A stretch of DNA of 64,000 bases from Caryophanales bacterium UBA4278 (GCA_002395065.1 DGVS01000002.1:1-64000); one strand, 5' to 3'. Shown: positions 8,967-17,224, numbered from the stretch's first letter. The notes: generated by a model not told the origin, from the sequence alone. Translations and numbers: made by a program.

Positions 8967-8995
8967 TTGACAATCTTTTATATATATAGCATTAT
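8967..8995 (+). promoter_or_regulatory. Promoter of the glmM operon
   Basis: TTGACA (8967-8972), a 17-nt spacer and CATTAT (8990-8995). Transcription should begin near 9002. A small hairpin CCGCA/TGCGG (9006-9024) sits just before the ribosome site. Confidence 0.75.
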
Positions 8996-9034
8996 TTAGT
9001 GGCACCGCAACTAACAAGTGCGGGGAGGTTATAT

Positions 9035-10672
9035 ATGACGTTGCAAGAAAAAATTGTCCATCTTAGAACGATGAACGACATTTCCCAAGAGAAGCTAGCC
9101 AAGATGATGAATGTTTCTCGTCAAAGCGTTTCCAAATGGGAAAGTGGAGAAACAACTCCATCCTTAGACAAAATTATTGAACTTGGTGAATTATTCAAAG
9201 TTACAACTGATGAACTTCTTCATGATTCCGTAACCATTCACCGTGGGCAACAATTAAAAGTCTCAATTGGAGAAGATATTAAAACAAAATATTTCGGCAC
9301 GGATGGTTTCCGTGGAGAAGTCAACAAAGTTTTAACTGCTGATCACGCGTATAAAATTGGTCGTTTTCTAGGTTGGTTTTATTCCAATCCTGAATACACT
9401 GGTGTTAAACCAGGTTATCGTCCACGTGTCGTGATTGGTAAAGATACTAGACGTTCTTCTTATATGCTAGAGTACGCGGTTGCAGCCGGATTAGCTGCTT
9501 CTGGTGCAGACGTTTGCTTATTACACGTTACCACCACACCTAGCGTTTCCTATATAACAAGAAAAGATGGTTTTGATTGTGGCGTGATGATTACCGCTTC
9601 CCATAACCCATTCTACGATAATGGTATTAAAGTGATTAACGCTAAAGGCGAAAAACTCGAGGATTCTGTTGCCTATTTATGCGAAGCATACATTGATGGA
9701 AACTTCGAAAAACTTGGCGTAACTGGAAGTGATCTACCACTTGCTGAAAGAGAAAACATTGGAACAATTAATGACTATTCCAGCGGAAGAAATCGTTACA
9801 TTGCTTACTTAATTTCCATTGCTGTTCATTCCTTTAAAGGACTTAAGATCGGTTTAGATACCGCTAACGGAGCTTCATGGATGATTGCTAAATCTGTCTT
9901 TGATGCTTTAGGAGCAAATGTTTACATAGTAAACAATGAACCAAACGGACTCAATGTTAACCTTAACGCCGGTAGTACTCACGTTGAGCATTTTAAAGAA
10001 TATTGTAAAGAAAACCACCTCGATGTTGGTTTTGCTTTTGATGGTGACGCTGATCGTTGTATTGCTATTGATGAAAACGGGAATGAAGTTGATGGAGATA
10101 AAATTATCTATCTTCTTGCCAAGAAGCTTAAAGCCGAAGAAAAACTTAATGGTGACACTGTTGTTACAACAATCATGTCTAACTCTGGTTTAACGAAGGC
10201 TTTAAAAGCCATCGGAATCAAGAATGTTCAAACCAAAGTTGGTGACCGCTTCGTTTACGAAGAGATGATGAAATCTGGTTACTATTTAGGTGGTGAACAA
10301 TCTGGTCACATCATTATTCGTAAATACGCCACCACAGGTGATGGCGTCTTAACGGCGATCAATATTGTTGAAGCAATGCTTGATAGCAAACAATCACTTT
10401 CTAAACTTGTTGCGCCAGTTAAAGTACTTCCTCAAGTTTTAAAGAACGTTCGCGTAACAAACAAAGCTGCTGTTGTTGAAGACGAAGAAGTGAAGGCTGC
10501 CTTTGCTAAAGTAAATAAAGAAATCGGCGATAATGGTCGAGCTATCTTACGTCAATCTGGCACCGAACCAGTTGTTCGTATCATGCTTGAACTTGATAGT
10601 TTAGAAGAATGCAATTCTTATATTGAACAAATTTATAACGTGATTAAGAAAAGAGGATACGTCTGTGAATAA
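9035..10672 (+). CDS. glmM: XRE helix-turn-helix fused to phosphoglucosamine mutase (GlmM)
   Basis: The protein has 545 aa; ordinary GlmM is about 450. The extra N-terminus (residues about 4-62) is a Cro/C1 helix-turn-helix with SQEKLAKMMNVSRQSVSKWE and a TPSLDKIIEL third helix, joined by a 20-residue linker. GlmM follows: YFGTDGFRG from residue 86, catalytic TASHNP with Ser189, metal loop DGDADR at 336-341, sugar motif GEQSGH at 420-425 and phosphate loop RQSGTEP from about 506. GlmM converts glucosamine-6-P to glucosamine-1-P for UDP-GlcNAc. I chose the ATG at 9035 because GGGGAGG lies 7 nt before it; an upstream in-frame GTG at 8999 has none. The acyltransferase gene overlaps by 8 nt. The fusion is unusual. 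Confidence 0.92.
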   Translation: MTLQEKIVHLRTMNDISQEKLAKMMNVSRQSVSKWESGETTPSLDKIIELGELFKVTTDELLHDSVTIHRGQQLKVSIGEDIKTKYFGTDGFRGEVNKVLTADHAYKIGRFLGWFYSNPEYTGVKPGYRPRVVIGKDTRRSSYMLEYAVAAGLAASGADVCLLHVTTTPSVSYITRKDGFDCGVMITASHNPFYDNGIKVINAKGEKLEDSVAYLCEAYIDGNFEKLGVTGSDLPLAERENIGTINDYSSGRNRYIAYLISIAVHSFKGLKIGLDTANGASWMIAKSVFDALGANVYIVNNEPNGLNVNLNAGSTHVEHFKEYCKENHLDVGFAFDGDADRCIAIDENGNEVDGDKIIYLLAKKLKAEEKLNGDTVVTTIMSNSGLTKALKAIGIKNVQTKVGDRFVYEEMMKSGYYLGGEQSGHIIIRKYATTGDGVLTAINIVEAMLDSKQSLSKLVAPVKVLPQVLKNVRVTNKAAVVEDEEVKAAFAKVNKEIGDNGRAILRQSGTEPVVRIMLELDSLEECNSYIEQIYNVIKKRGYVCE

Positions 10673-11327
10673 GTTAGTTGAAACAAAGGACCTTTTTACA
10701 TGCAATATTCCCTTTTTAAAGAAAGTATTCGAAAAAAGTCAATATCCTTGGCAAATCCTTCCTCAAATTAAAGAAATCTGTGCAAAACTCGTTCAAAATG
10801 GAATTCCAGGATATACCGAAATTGAACCAGGAATTCTTGTTGGCGAAAATGTCAAAATTGCTAGGACCGCAACAATAGAATCACCAGCAATTATCGGTTC
10901 AAATACCGAATTACGCCCTGGAGCGTTCCTTCGCGGAAACGTCATCATTGGTGAAAAATGTGTGATTGGAAATTCATCAGAATTAAAGAATTCTATTCTT
11001 CTTGATCACGTCCAAGTTCCACATTATAACTACGTCGGAGATTCCATTCTTGGTGACTACGCACACATGGGTGCTGGATCAATTCTTTCCAACCTAAAAT
11101 CTGGTGGAAGTAACGTTGTTATCCACGGAGACAAGGATTACGAAACTGGACTCCGTAAAATTGGAGCTTTCCTTGGCGAACACGCCGACATCGGCTGTGG
11201 ATCAGTCTTAAATCCAGGAACAATCATTGGAAAGAACACTTCTGTTTATCCATTAAGTATGCTTCGTGGTGTTTATCCAGCTGACTCCATTGTCAAAACT
11301 CCGACAAAAATTGTTAAACGTAATTAA
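10665..11327 (+). CDS. GlmU-C-like hexapeptide-repeat acetyltransferase
   Basis: The protein has 220 aa with a left-handed beta-helix of hexapeptide repeats (IIGSNTELRPGAFLRGNVIIG and following). A PHYNYVGDSILG segment resembles the GlmU acetyltransferase active site. The N-terminal uridylyltransferase domain of full GlmU (about 450 aa) is absent and is replaced by about 60 residues I do not recognise. It starts with GTG, overlaps the glmM stop by 8 nt and has AGAGGA upstream, so it is coupled to glmM. The likely reaction is N-acetylation of glucosamine-1-phosphate, with uridylylation done by another protein. Another sugar O- or N-acetyltransferase is possible. Confidence 0.8.
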   Translation: MNKLVETKDLFTCNIPFLKKVFEKSQYPWQILPQIKEICAKLVQNGIPGYTEIEPGILVGENVKIARTATIESPAIIGSNTELRPGAFLRGNVIIGEKCVIGNSSELKNSILLDHVQVPHYNYVGDSILGDYAHMGAGSILSNLKSGGSNVVIHGDKDYETGLRKIGAFLGEHADIGCGSVLNPGTIIGKNTSVYPLSMLRGVYPADSIVKTPTKIVKRN

Positions 11328-11341
11328 TTACAAAGTAATTA

Positions 11342-11372
11342 AAAAGCCTTCGCGATGAACGAAGGCTTTTAA
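11342..11372. terminator. Bidirectional terminator between convergent genes
   Basis: The hairpin AAAAGCCTTCG-N7-CGAAGGCTTTT has T runs on both strands. It separates the glmM operon from the minus-strand unit ending at 11387. Confidence 0.9.
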
Positions 11373-11386
11373 TTTTAATTGAGAAA

Positions 11387-11791
11387 TTATTTCTCTTCTG
11401 GTTTAGTTTGCTCAACAGGAGCGGCAGGTTCTTCAATGATTTGGACAGCGGCTTTAACTTCGCTATTAACGTCAATCGCGCTAGCAGCACGGGCTTGACG
11501 ACGAAGTTTACGATCGACTTCGCGGTCAGCTTTCTTGGCAAAAACGCAAAGAAGAATGACGGCGATGACAACGCCTAACGCCATAAAAATTAGTCCCCAT
11601 TCCCAAAAGGAAAGTTTAATGCCTAAGGCAGTTTGGACTCTTAAGTCGGATTGATATAAGAAGTTTTTGCTTGGAACAACATCCATATTGCGTTCAACAA
11701 TGCCGAGCACAATCAGGACTAAACCAAACATGGCGATAACACCACTAATGATATAACCGACTAATTCTTTTTTACTAAATTTGTCTTTCAT
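11387..11791 (-). CDS. Small membrane protein, 134 aa, unknown
   Basis: There are two predicted membrane segments (about residues 10-30, YIISGVIAMFGLVLIVLGIV, and about 63-86) around a short outside loop. A charged cytoplasmic tail follows, basic near residues 88-102 and ending in a Pro/Glu/Lys-rich stretch. No family is recognised. It lies 33 nt downstream of the 286-aa gene and is probably co-transcribed. AGTAGGT precedes the start. Confidence 0.75.
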   Translation of the reverse strand: MKDKFSKKELVGYIISGVIAMFGLVLIVLGIVERNMDVVPSKNFLYQSDLRVQTALGIKLSFWEWGLIFMALGVVIAVILLCVFAKKADREVDRKLRRQARAASAIDVNSEVKAAVQIIEEPAAPVEQTKPEEK

Positions 11792-11824
11792 TGAAATACC
11801 TACTTTCTATCAAACAAAGTTTGA

Positions 11825-12685
11825 TTAGGCTTGTTGACCACCAGCCTGTTCCTGAAGTTTTTTAACTTCTTCTTGGAAGTGAACGATAAATTGGTCATAG
11901 ACTGGTTTCCAGGCTAATTCAAATTTTTGAGTCACTTCTCTCACTTTGGTTTTAACTTCGACGAAGACTTGACCGAAGTTTTTGCCTTCTGGAAGATCGC
12001 GACGTCCACCAGTCATTTCGATGAGTGCGAATAATGGGTCAACCATTGAATAGTACTCAGCGTTACGAGCAGTAGCGTTTTGACGTGAGAATTGGAACAG
12101 ATTCACAATCTTGTTAATGTCATTTTGAATGAAATTACTCTGAGGAGTAATAGCGCCTTTTGCTTCTTGGCGTGCTTTGTTGTATTCAGCGAAGAAGTGG
12201 TCAAAGGTATCAAGCATTAACATATTCACGAGACTACGATAGAAATATTCTTCTTTAACGATTACATCTTCAAAGGATGGTTCGTCAAAGGCGTTATTCT
12301 TTTTCGCAGCAACAACGTGAGCTTCAACAATTTTGCGGAGCTCTTCGTGAATTGGAAGAACGTTTTCGTAAATTGTGAGAGCTTGGCTAGAATCAACGCG
12401 AAGTTCGCTTTCATCGGCACCGAGTTTCACAATGGTGGATTCTGGAGAGTAAACTAAACGGATTAGTTCTTTAATCTTTTCGAGAAGATTTTTTCCAGCT
12501 TCACCGGAATTATCTAAACAGTTCTTAAGTGGTGTGTTGAGTTCAATTTCTTTGGAAATGATTTCTTGACGAGCTTTATAAGCGGCGACTTCGTATTTAT
12601 CTTTTTTGGTCGCATACTCAAGAGTATTAAAAAGAACAACGTCGTAACGAATGAAGCTCGCGATTGCAGCAGTGTAATTATTCAT
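11825..12685 (-). CDS. Helical protein of unknown function, 286 aa
   Basis: The protein is almost entirely alpha-helical by composition, with no signal peptide or membrane segment, so it is probably cytoplasmic. It contains long amphipathic stretches and an aromatic-rich middle (KEEYFYRSLVNMLMLDTFDH) and ends in a Gln/Gly tail. I recognise no domain. AAAGGAAA precedes the ATG. It is followed after 33 nt by a two-pass membrane protein, so the two may work together; that is inference from spacing only. Confidence 0.75.
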   Translation of the reverse strand: MNNYTAAIASFIRYDVVLFNTLEYATKKDKYEVAAYKARQEIISKEIELNTPLKNCLDNSGEAGKNLLEKIKELIRLVYSPESTIVKLGADESELRVDSSQALTIYENVLPIHEELRKIVEAHVVAAKKNNAFDEPSFEDVIVKEEYFYRSLVNMLMLDTFDHFFAEYNKARQEAKGAITPQSNFIQNDINKIVNLFQFSRQNATARNAEYYSMVDPLFALIEMTGGRRDLPEGKNFGQVFVEVKTKVREVTQKFELAWKPVYDQFIVHFQEEVKKLQEQAGGQQA

Positions 12686-12853
12686 AATAATTTTCCTTTC
12701 TCAAATGCTTCTAATACAGATAGCCATTGATGTGCAATTTGTAAATCAAATCCGACACAAGAACCAGCGCGAATAATGATATTTTAATTTGGGTCATTTT
12801 TCAATAATAAAATTGAAAGGACGACCAATTGAATTCTATTAATACGTAAAAAA

Positions 12854-12869
12854 TCCAGCAATTCTTGGA
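12854..12869. repeat. Dispersed near-palindromic repeat, copy 2 (intergenic)
   Basis: TCCAGCAATTCTTGGA, between hpf and the 286-aa gene. The arms TCCA and TGGA are intact around CAATTC. Confidence 0.6.
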
Positions 12870-12888
12870 TAACTTATGCAAAACCCAA

Positions 12889-12913
12889 ATAAAAAAGAGG
12901 CGCTGGGCCTCTT
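12889..12913 (-). terminator. Intrinsic terminator of hpf
   Basis: The stem AAGAGGC/GCCTCTT with a 5-nt loop is followed on the minus strand by T6. It lies just beyond the hpf stop. Confidence 0.85.
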
Positions 12914-12930
12914 CTTGGTTTGTTTATTTT

Positions 12931-13488
12931 TTAACGAAGTTCGTTCTCCGCTTGGAAGATTCCATAACCGCCATCTTCACGTTGATAAACAACGGAGATT
13001 TTGTCATCTTCTTCATCAAGATAGAGGAAGAATGGATGGCCAATTGCTTCCATACGGGCAATGGCTTCCTCAACTGTCATTGGATCAAGATATTTGGATT
13101 TTGTACGAACAACTGTATCTTCCTCATCTTCTTCAGGTGGAAGATCTTCAATTGCTTCAAGAGCGAGAGCTTTACCAAGAGATAACTTTCCACCACGGCT
13201 GCGATCCATTCTGGTTTTAAGTTTTCTCATTTGACCTTCTAATTTATCAATTGCAAGGTCAACACCAGCATATAAGTCAGCATTCATCACCTCGGCACGG
13301 AAATCCATGTTTGGTGTGAAGATGGTCACCTCCACTTTTGCGCCGACTTTGTAGCTTCTAACGACAACACGGCATGTGACGTCTTCGTTGATAACGAAAT
13401 ATTTGTCCATACGGGCTAATTTCGATTCAACTGCTTGCTTAATACCTTCGGTAACTTCAATGTTCTTACCAATAATTTGGTACTTCAT
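12931..13488 (-). CDS. hpf: Ribosome hibernation promoting factor, long form
   Basis: The protein has 185 aa in two domains. The N-terminal about 95 residues are the S30AE/YfiA domain (MKYQIIGKNIEVTEGIKQAV and following), which binds the 30S decoding region. An acidic linker (PPEEDEEDT) follows. The C-terminal about 55 residues (YLDPMTVEEAIARMEAIGHPFFLY) match the dimerisation domain of long HPF, which pairs ribosomes into inactive 100S particles. AAAGGAG precedes the ATG. The gene is monocistronic with its own terminator. Its promoter region contains an inverted repeat at 13547-13564. Confidence 0.93.
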   Translation of the reverse strand: MKYQIIGKNIEVTEGIKQAVESKLARMDKYFVINEDVTCRVVVRSYKVGAKVEVTIFTPNMDFRAEVMNADLYAGVDLAIDKLEGQMRKLKTRMDRSRGGKLSLGKALALEAIEDLPPEEDEEDTVVRTKSKYLDPMTVEEAIARMEAIGHPFFLYLDEEDDKISVVYQREDGGYGIFQAENELR

Positions 13489-13532
13489 AATAATCTCCTT
13501 TCCAAATTGCGGTTAAGCTAATTTCTAACTTT

Positions 13533-13564
13533 ATTATACTTGATTTCTCTATTTATTTATAGAG
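13533..13564 (-). promoter_or_regulatory. hpf promoter with overlapping inverted repeat
   Basis: On the minus strand TATAAT (13533-13538) is a good -10. Its weak -35 region overlaps CTCTAT-N6-ATAGAG (13547-13564), a candidate regulator site. Confidence 0.4.
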
Positions 13565-13584
13565 CAATCACAACTATTTTTCTT

Positions 13585-14733
13585 TTACTTCAATAAAGCT
13601 TTGATTTCATCGACTTTATCGAGCTTTTCCCATGGAAGATTTAGGTCTGGGCGACCAAAATGTCCATAGTTTGTTAATTCGTGATATTTAAATGTCGGAT
13701 GTTGGAGAGACAAAGTCTTAATAATATCCTTTGGAGATAATGGGAAAACTTTTTGAACAACTTCAATCAATTGGTCTTGACCGTATTTTGATGTACCAAA
13801 GGTTTCAACAAAGAGTGACACTGGCTTATCGTAGCCAATAGCATAACCTAATTGAATTTCACATCTTTTTGCTACCCCTGCAGCAACCAAATTCTTGGCG
13901 ATATAACGAGCCATATAAGCCGCACTTCGATCAACTTTTGTTGGGTCTTTTCCAGAGAATGCGCCACCACCGTGATGACCTGCTCCACCATAAGTATCAA
14001 CAATAATTTTTCTTCCGGTGACACCGGTATCGCCGGCTGGTCCACCGATAATAAATTGACCGGTAGGATTAATCAAAACTTTGAAGTCTGTATTGAGACC
14101 AAATGACTTCGCAACTGGTTTCATAATTTCGTTCTCAATATACGATTTAAAAGCCTTTTCGTCATAGTCAGGATCATGCTGAATTGACATCAAAATCACC
14201 GCAATTCTAGGTTGTTTTCTATTTTCGTAGTCGACTGTGACCTGTGATTTCATATCTGGTCTAGCCCACTTAAATTGACCTTCTTTTCTGAGGTTTGTGG
14301 CGACACGAACAAGTTTGTGAGCAATAACAATCGGAAGAGGCATAAAACCTTCTGATTCATCACTTGCATAACCAAACATAATTCCCTGGTCACCGGCTCC
14401 ACCATTATCGACTCCCATCGCAATATCCGGTGATTGTTCATGCACCTTCACAACGATCTCAACATGATCCGCCGAAAAACCATATTCCTTTTTGGTGTAT
14501 CCAATATCGCGAATGACCTCGCGTGCTATCCTCTTATAATCAGGATGATGTTTAGAAGTAATTTCACCACCGATTAAAACGAAATCAGTTGTAACAAAAA
14601 CTTCGCAAGCTACACGGGAGCTTGGATCATGAGATAAGCAATCATCTAAAATTGCATCAGCGATTTGATCAGAAACTTTGTCTGGGTGTCCTTCTGAAAC
14701 AGATTCACTAGAGAATAAATTGTGTAAAGCCAT
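13585..14733 (-). CDS. metK: S-adenosylmethionine synthetase
   Basis: The enzyme makes SAM from methionine and ATP in the cytoplasm. At 382 aa it has the usual length. Visible motifs are SSESVSEGHPDKV (methionine/ATP site), HEQSPDIAMGV, the hexapeptide GAGDQG, DTYGGAGHHGGGAFSGKDPTKVDRS in parts, and KCEIQLGYAIG-like sequence near the C-terminus (here RCEIQLGYAIG). I chose the ATG at 14733 because GGAGGT lies 7 nt upstream; an upstream in-frame extension overlaps the leader terminator. The leader carries a SAM riboswitch and terminator, so the gene should be turned off by its product. Confidence 0.96.
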   Translation of the reverse strand: MALHNLFSSESVSEGHPDKVSDQIADAILDDCLSHDPSSRVACEVFVTTDFVLIGGEITSKHHPDYKRIAREVIRDIGYTKKEYGFSADHVEIVVKVHEQSPDIAMGVDNGGAGDQGIMFGYASDESEGFMPLPIVIAHKLVRVATNLRKEGQFKWARPDMKSQVTVDYENRKQPRIAVILMSIQHDPDYDEKAFKSYIENEIMKPVAKSFGLNTDFKVLINPTGQFIIGGPAGDTGVTGRKIIVDTYGGAGHHGGGAFSGKDPTKVDRSAAYMARYIAKNLVAAGVAKRCEIQLGYAIGYDKPVSLFVETFGTSKYGQDQLIEVVQKVFPLSPKDIIKTLSLQHPTFKYHELTNYGHFGRPDLNLPWEKLDKVDEIKALLK

Positions 14734-14755
14734 TTGTCTAACCTCCAAGATAAAT

Positions 14756-14785
14756 AAAAAGTGACTTCCCACCATGGAAAGTCAC
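14756..14785 (-). terminator. Riboswitch expression-platform terminator before metK
   Basis: GTGACTT-TCC-ATGGT-GGG-AAGTCAC pairs into a strong hairpin followed on the minus strand by TTTTT. It ends about 10 nt before the metK ribosome site. Confidence 0.85.
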
Positions 14786-14807
14786 ATTTTCATTTGTGTT
14801 TCCTTAC

Positions 14808-14906
14808 CTTATCGTTCAGTGGGTGGGCCACTGCTCAGGAGAGCACTTACTCATAACGAGAGTTGCTACTGTGTTCTTCCATCCTTATTACACAGTTCTT
14901 GATAAG
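14808..14906 (-). ncRNA. SAM riboswitch (S-box class, compact P2) controlling metK
   Basis: On the minus strand, P1 is CTTATC/GATAAG at the two ends, with CTTATCAAGA and TGAACGATAAG matching the S-box borders. Inside are GCAAC, P3 (ACTC/GAGT), GTGCT-N2-TCC and P4 (CAGTGG/CCACTG), in S-box order. P2 (ACTGTG/CACAGT) is short, and its loop holds AGGA, which can pair with TCCT in the junction as the pseudoknot does. The usual P2 kink-turn is not visible. The position upstream of metK, with a terminator in between, supports an off-switch. It could belong to the SAM-I/IV variant class. Confidence 0.82.
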
Positions 14907-14948
14907 ATGATTAGTATTTTATACTATTCAAAGCTGAAATTCAATAAT

Positions 14949-15521
14949 CTATTTGATGATTTCACCATAGATTTCGCCACTGCATATTGCTGCGTTTGAT
15001 TCATCAGTATCAATATGCATGGCGAGTTTGAAATCGTCACGAACTCGAACTACAACGTCATCAAAGATGACTTTTCGTCCTTCTCGACCAGTAGCGACTT
15101 TAACAATTTCACCATTTTTCACGCCAAATTCTTCAGCATCAGCTGGTGTCATATGAATGTGACGTTTGGCAGCAATTAAACCTTCTGATAATTCAACTTC
15201 ACCACAAGGTCCAACAATTTTGATTGGAGCGGAACCCTTGATATCGCCACTTTCTCTAACTGGAGCACTAACTCCAAGAGTGCGTGCATCGGTTAAACTA
15301 ACTTCAACTTGGTTTTCTTTACGCACTGGGCCTAAGATGGACACTCCGGAAATGCTTTTCTTTGGACCAATTAAATCTAAACGTGTTGTTGAGACGAATT
15401 GTCCTGGTTGGGAAAGCATTGCTTTAACTTCGAGTTTGGCACCTTTGCCACAGAGAATTTCTAAAGTTTCTTGTGTCACATGAATGTGACGAGCACTTGT
15501 TTCAACTAAAATTTTCTTCAT
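14949..15521 (-). CDS. pduL: Phosphate acyltransferase, PduL family
   Basis: This PduL-type phosphotransacylase is 190 aa and interconverts acetyl-CoA or propionyl-CoA with the acyl phosphate. The two-fold repeated zinc-binding pattern is visible: SARHIHVT near the N-terminus and KRHIHMTPADA in the second half, plus SQPGQFVSTTRLDLIGPK and GPVRKENQVE. I chose the ATG at 15521, with GAAGGAAAG just upstream, over an earlier in-frame ATG. No microcompartment genes or acetate kinase are nearby, so it probably serves general acetate metabolism in place of Pta. Confidence 0.88.
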   Translation of the reverse strand: MKKILVETSARHIHVTQETLEILCGKGAKLEVKAMLSQPGQFVSTTRLDLIGPKKSISGVSILGPVRKENQVEVSLTDARTLGVSAPVRESGDIKGSAPIKIVGPCGEVELSEGLIAAKRHIHMTPADAEEFGVKNGEIVKVATGREGRKVIFDDVVVRVRDDFKLAMHIDTDESNAAICSGEIYGEIIK

Positions 15522-15617
15522 TTTTCTTTCCTTCTCGGTTAGTATCATAGCACAATATAATTTGTTTTGCGTTCTTTTTATAAAGAATGTAAACTAATTG
15601 GGTTAGGAAAAAGGAAA

Positions 15618-17048
15618 ATGGAGAATCGTTTAATTTCAACTGAACAAATCGAGAAATTGATTGACGGAAAAAAGATTGCTGAAATCCGCCAAATTTTTGA
15701 AGTTGTTCCAAGTATTGATATTGCCGAAGCTTGTGCTGAGATTGAAGATCCAAAAAAGATTATCTTTATCCTAAAAACTGTTAAGTCCGAATATACTGCG
15801 GAATTTTTCACTGAACTTCCAAGTGAAGTCAAAGAAGAAATTATCCGTTTAATGAGTGATGACCAATTGGCTGACATTCTAGAATCGCAATTTACTGACG
15901 ACCTAGTCGACGATCTTGAAGAATTACCAGCAAACGTTGTGACACGCGTTTTGAAAAACGTTCCTAAGGAAAGACGTGCCACCATTAATAGATTATTAAA
16001 TTATAAAGAAGATAGCGCTGGCTCAATTATGACCACTGAGTTTGTTGCTTTGTTAAGCGATATGACAGCGGATGAAGCAATTGCCAACATTCGTAAAACT
16101 GGTCAAAACAAAGAAACAATTTACACCATCTTTATTATGGATCGTCAACGTAACTTAGTTGGAACGTTAGACTTAGACGATTTAATCTTTGCGAAAGGTG
16201 ATGAAAAATTAGAAAACATCATGAATCGTGACTTTGTCACAGTTCAAGTTAATGATGACGAAGAAAACGTTGCAAACTTAGTGAAACGTTATGACTTAAA
16301 CGCCATCGCTGTTTTAAATAACGATGGACGTCTAATTGGTGTTATCACCATCGACGATATCGTGGACGTTATCGAAAAAGAAACCACAGAAGATATCTCC
16401 AAAATGCAATTAGTGACTCCTTTGGAGGATTCATATTTAGAGACTTCTCCATTAAAAATGGCGAAGAAATGTGTTCCATGGATTGTTGTTCTTCTTATTT
16501 TAGGAACATTCTCCTCGATGGTTCTTTCCATCTTTGAAGAAAGAATTACCTTAGTTCCTATCTTGGCTGCATTTATTCCAGTTTTAATGGATACTGGCGG
16601 TAATGCTGGCGGACAAACAATCGCCTTAATGATTCGTGGTCTTGCTTTACAAGAATTTACCCCAAAAGCATTCTGGAAGATTATTCGAAAAGAAGCGATT
16701 TCTGCAGCGATTATTGCTGTATGTGTTGGTGTTTTCGCATGCCTATGGTTCACAATTGAACAATACACTGGTATCGTTTCTAACTCCTCTGCTAATGGAA
16801 CAATCTGGCAAGGTAATTGCTGGACAGCGGATTACTTCTTATCCGTAATTAAAGTTTCTGGATTAGTTGCGATGACACTTTCGATTGGTGTCTTTATTTC
16901 AAAAATGGTTGCCGTTCTTCTTCCAATGGGAGCTGCCGCAATTAAAAAAGATCCAGCAATTGTTTCTCAACCACTCTTAACAACAATTGTCGATGTAACT
17001 TCACTTTTAATCTATTTTGGATTTGCGGCAATTGTCTTTAACATTTAA
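15618..17048 (+). CDS. mgtE: Magnesium transporter MgtE
   Basis: The protein has 476 aa with the standard MgtE layout: a cytoplasmic helical N-domain (residues 1-125), two CBS domains (about 130-255), a connecting helix, and five membrane segments from about residue 285. The signature PVLMDTGGNAGGQT (from about residue 322) marks the pore. It imports Mg2+ and is gated by Mg2+ binding to the N and CBS domains. The ATG at 15618 follows AAGGAAA; an earlier in-frame start at 15567 has no ribosome site. The gene is monocistronic. Confidence 0.94.
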   Translation: MENRLISTEQIEKLIDGKKIAEIRQIFEVVPSIDIAEACAEIEDPKKIIFILKTVKSEYTAEFFTELPSEVKEEIIRLMSDDQLADILESQFTDDLVDDLEELPANVVTRVLKNVPKERRATINRLLNYKEDSAGSIMTTEFVALLSDMTADEAIANIRKTGQNKETIYTIFIMDRQRNLVGTLDLDDLIFAKGDEKLENIMNRDFVTVQVNDDEENVANLVKRYDLNAIAVLNNDGRLIGVITIDDIVDVIEKETTEDISKMQLVTPLEDSYLETSPLKMAKKCVPWIVVLLILGTFSSMVLSIFEERITLVPILAAFIPVLMDTGGNAGGQTIALMIRGLALQEFTPKAFWKIIRKEAISAAIIAVCVGVFACLWFTIEQYTGIVSNSSANGTIWQGNCWTADYFLSVIKVSGLVAMTLSIGVFISKMVAVLLPMGAAAIKKDPAIVSQPLLTTIVDVTSLLIYFGFAAIVFNI

Positions 17049-17057
17049 TATTTAGAC

Positions 17058-17086
17058 TTGTTTATAACAAGATTTGAGTATATATT
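17058..17086 (+). promoter_or_regulatory. Promoter of tRNA-Leu(GAG)
   Basis: TTGTTT, a 17-nt spacer, then TATATT, ending 10 nt before the tRNA. Confidence 0.6.
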
Positions 17087-17096
17087 ATTTATCGCT

Positions 17097-17181
17097 GCAG
17101 TGATGGCGGAACTGGTAGACGCGTACGTTTGAGGGGCGTATAGGGTGACCTGTGTGAGTTCGATTCTCATTCACTGCACCA
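17097..17181 (+). tRNA. tRNA-Leu (anticodon GAG)
   Basis: The acceptor stem GCAGTGA/TCACTGC is complete, with a long variable arm typical of leucine tRNAs and anticodon loop TTGAGGG. The 3' CCA is encoded. Confidence 0.95.
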
Positions 17182-17188
17182 AATAATA

Positions 17189-17216
17189 ACAGTCCAAATG
17201 GGCTGTTTTATTTTTA
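17189..17216 (+). terminator. Terminator after tRNA-Leu
   Basis: ACAGTCC-AAAT-GGGCTGT is followed by a T-rich run. Confidence 0.8.
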
Positions 17217-17224
17217 ACCAAATA

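Noticed and set aside
12865..13220. Two overlapping plus-strand open frames opposite hpf
   Set aside because: They are antisense to a clear hpf gene, have no ribosome site or recognisable domains, and are rich in Phe/Leu/His as expected from the reverse frame.
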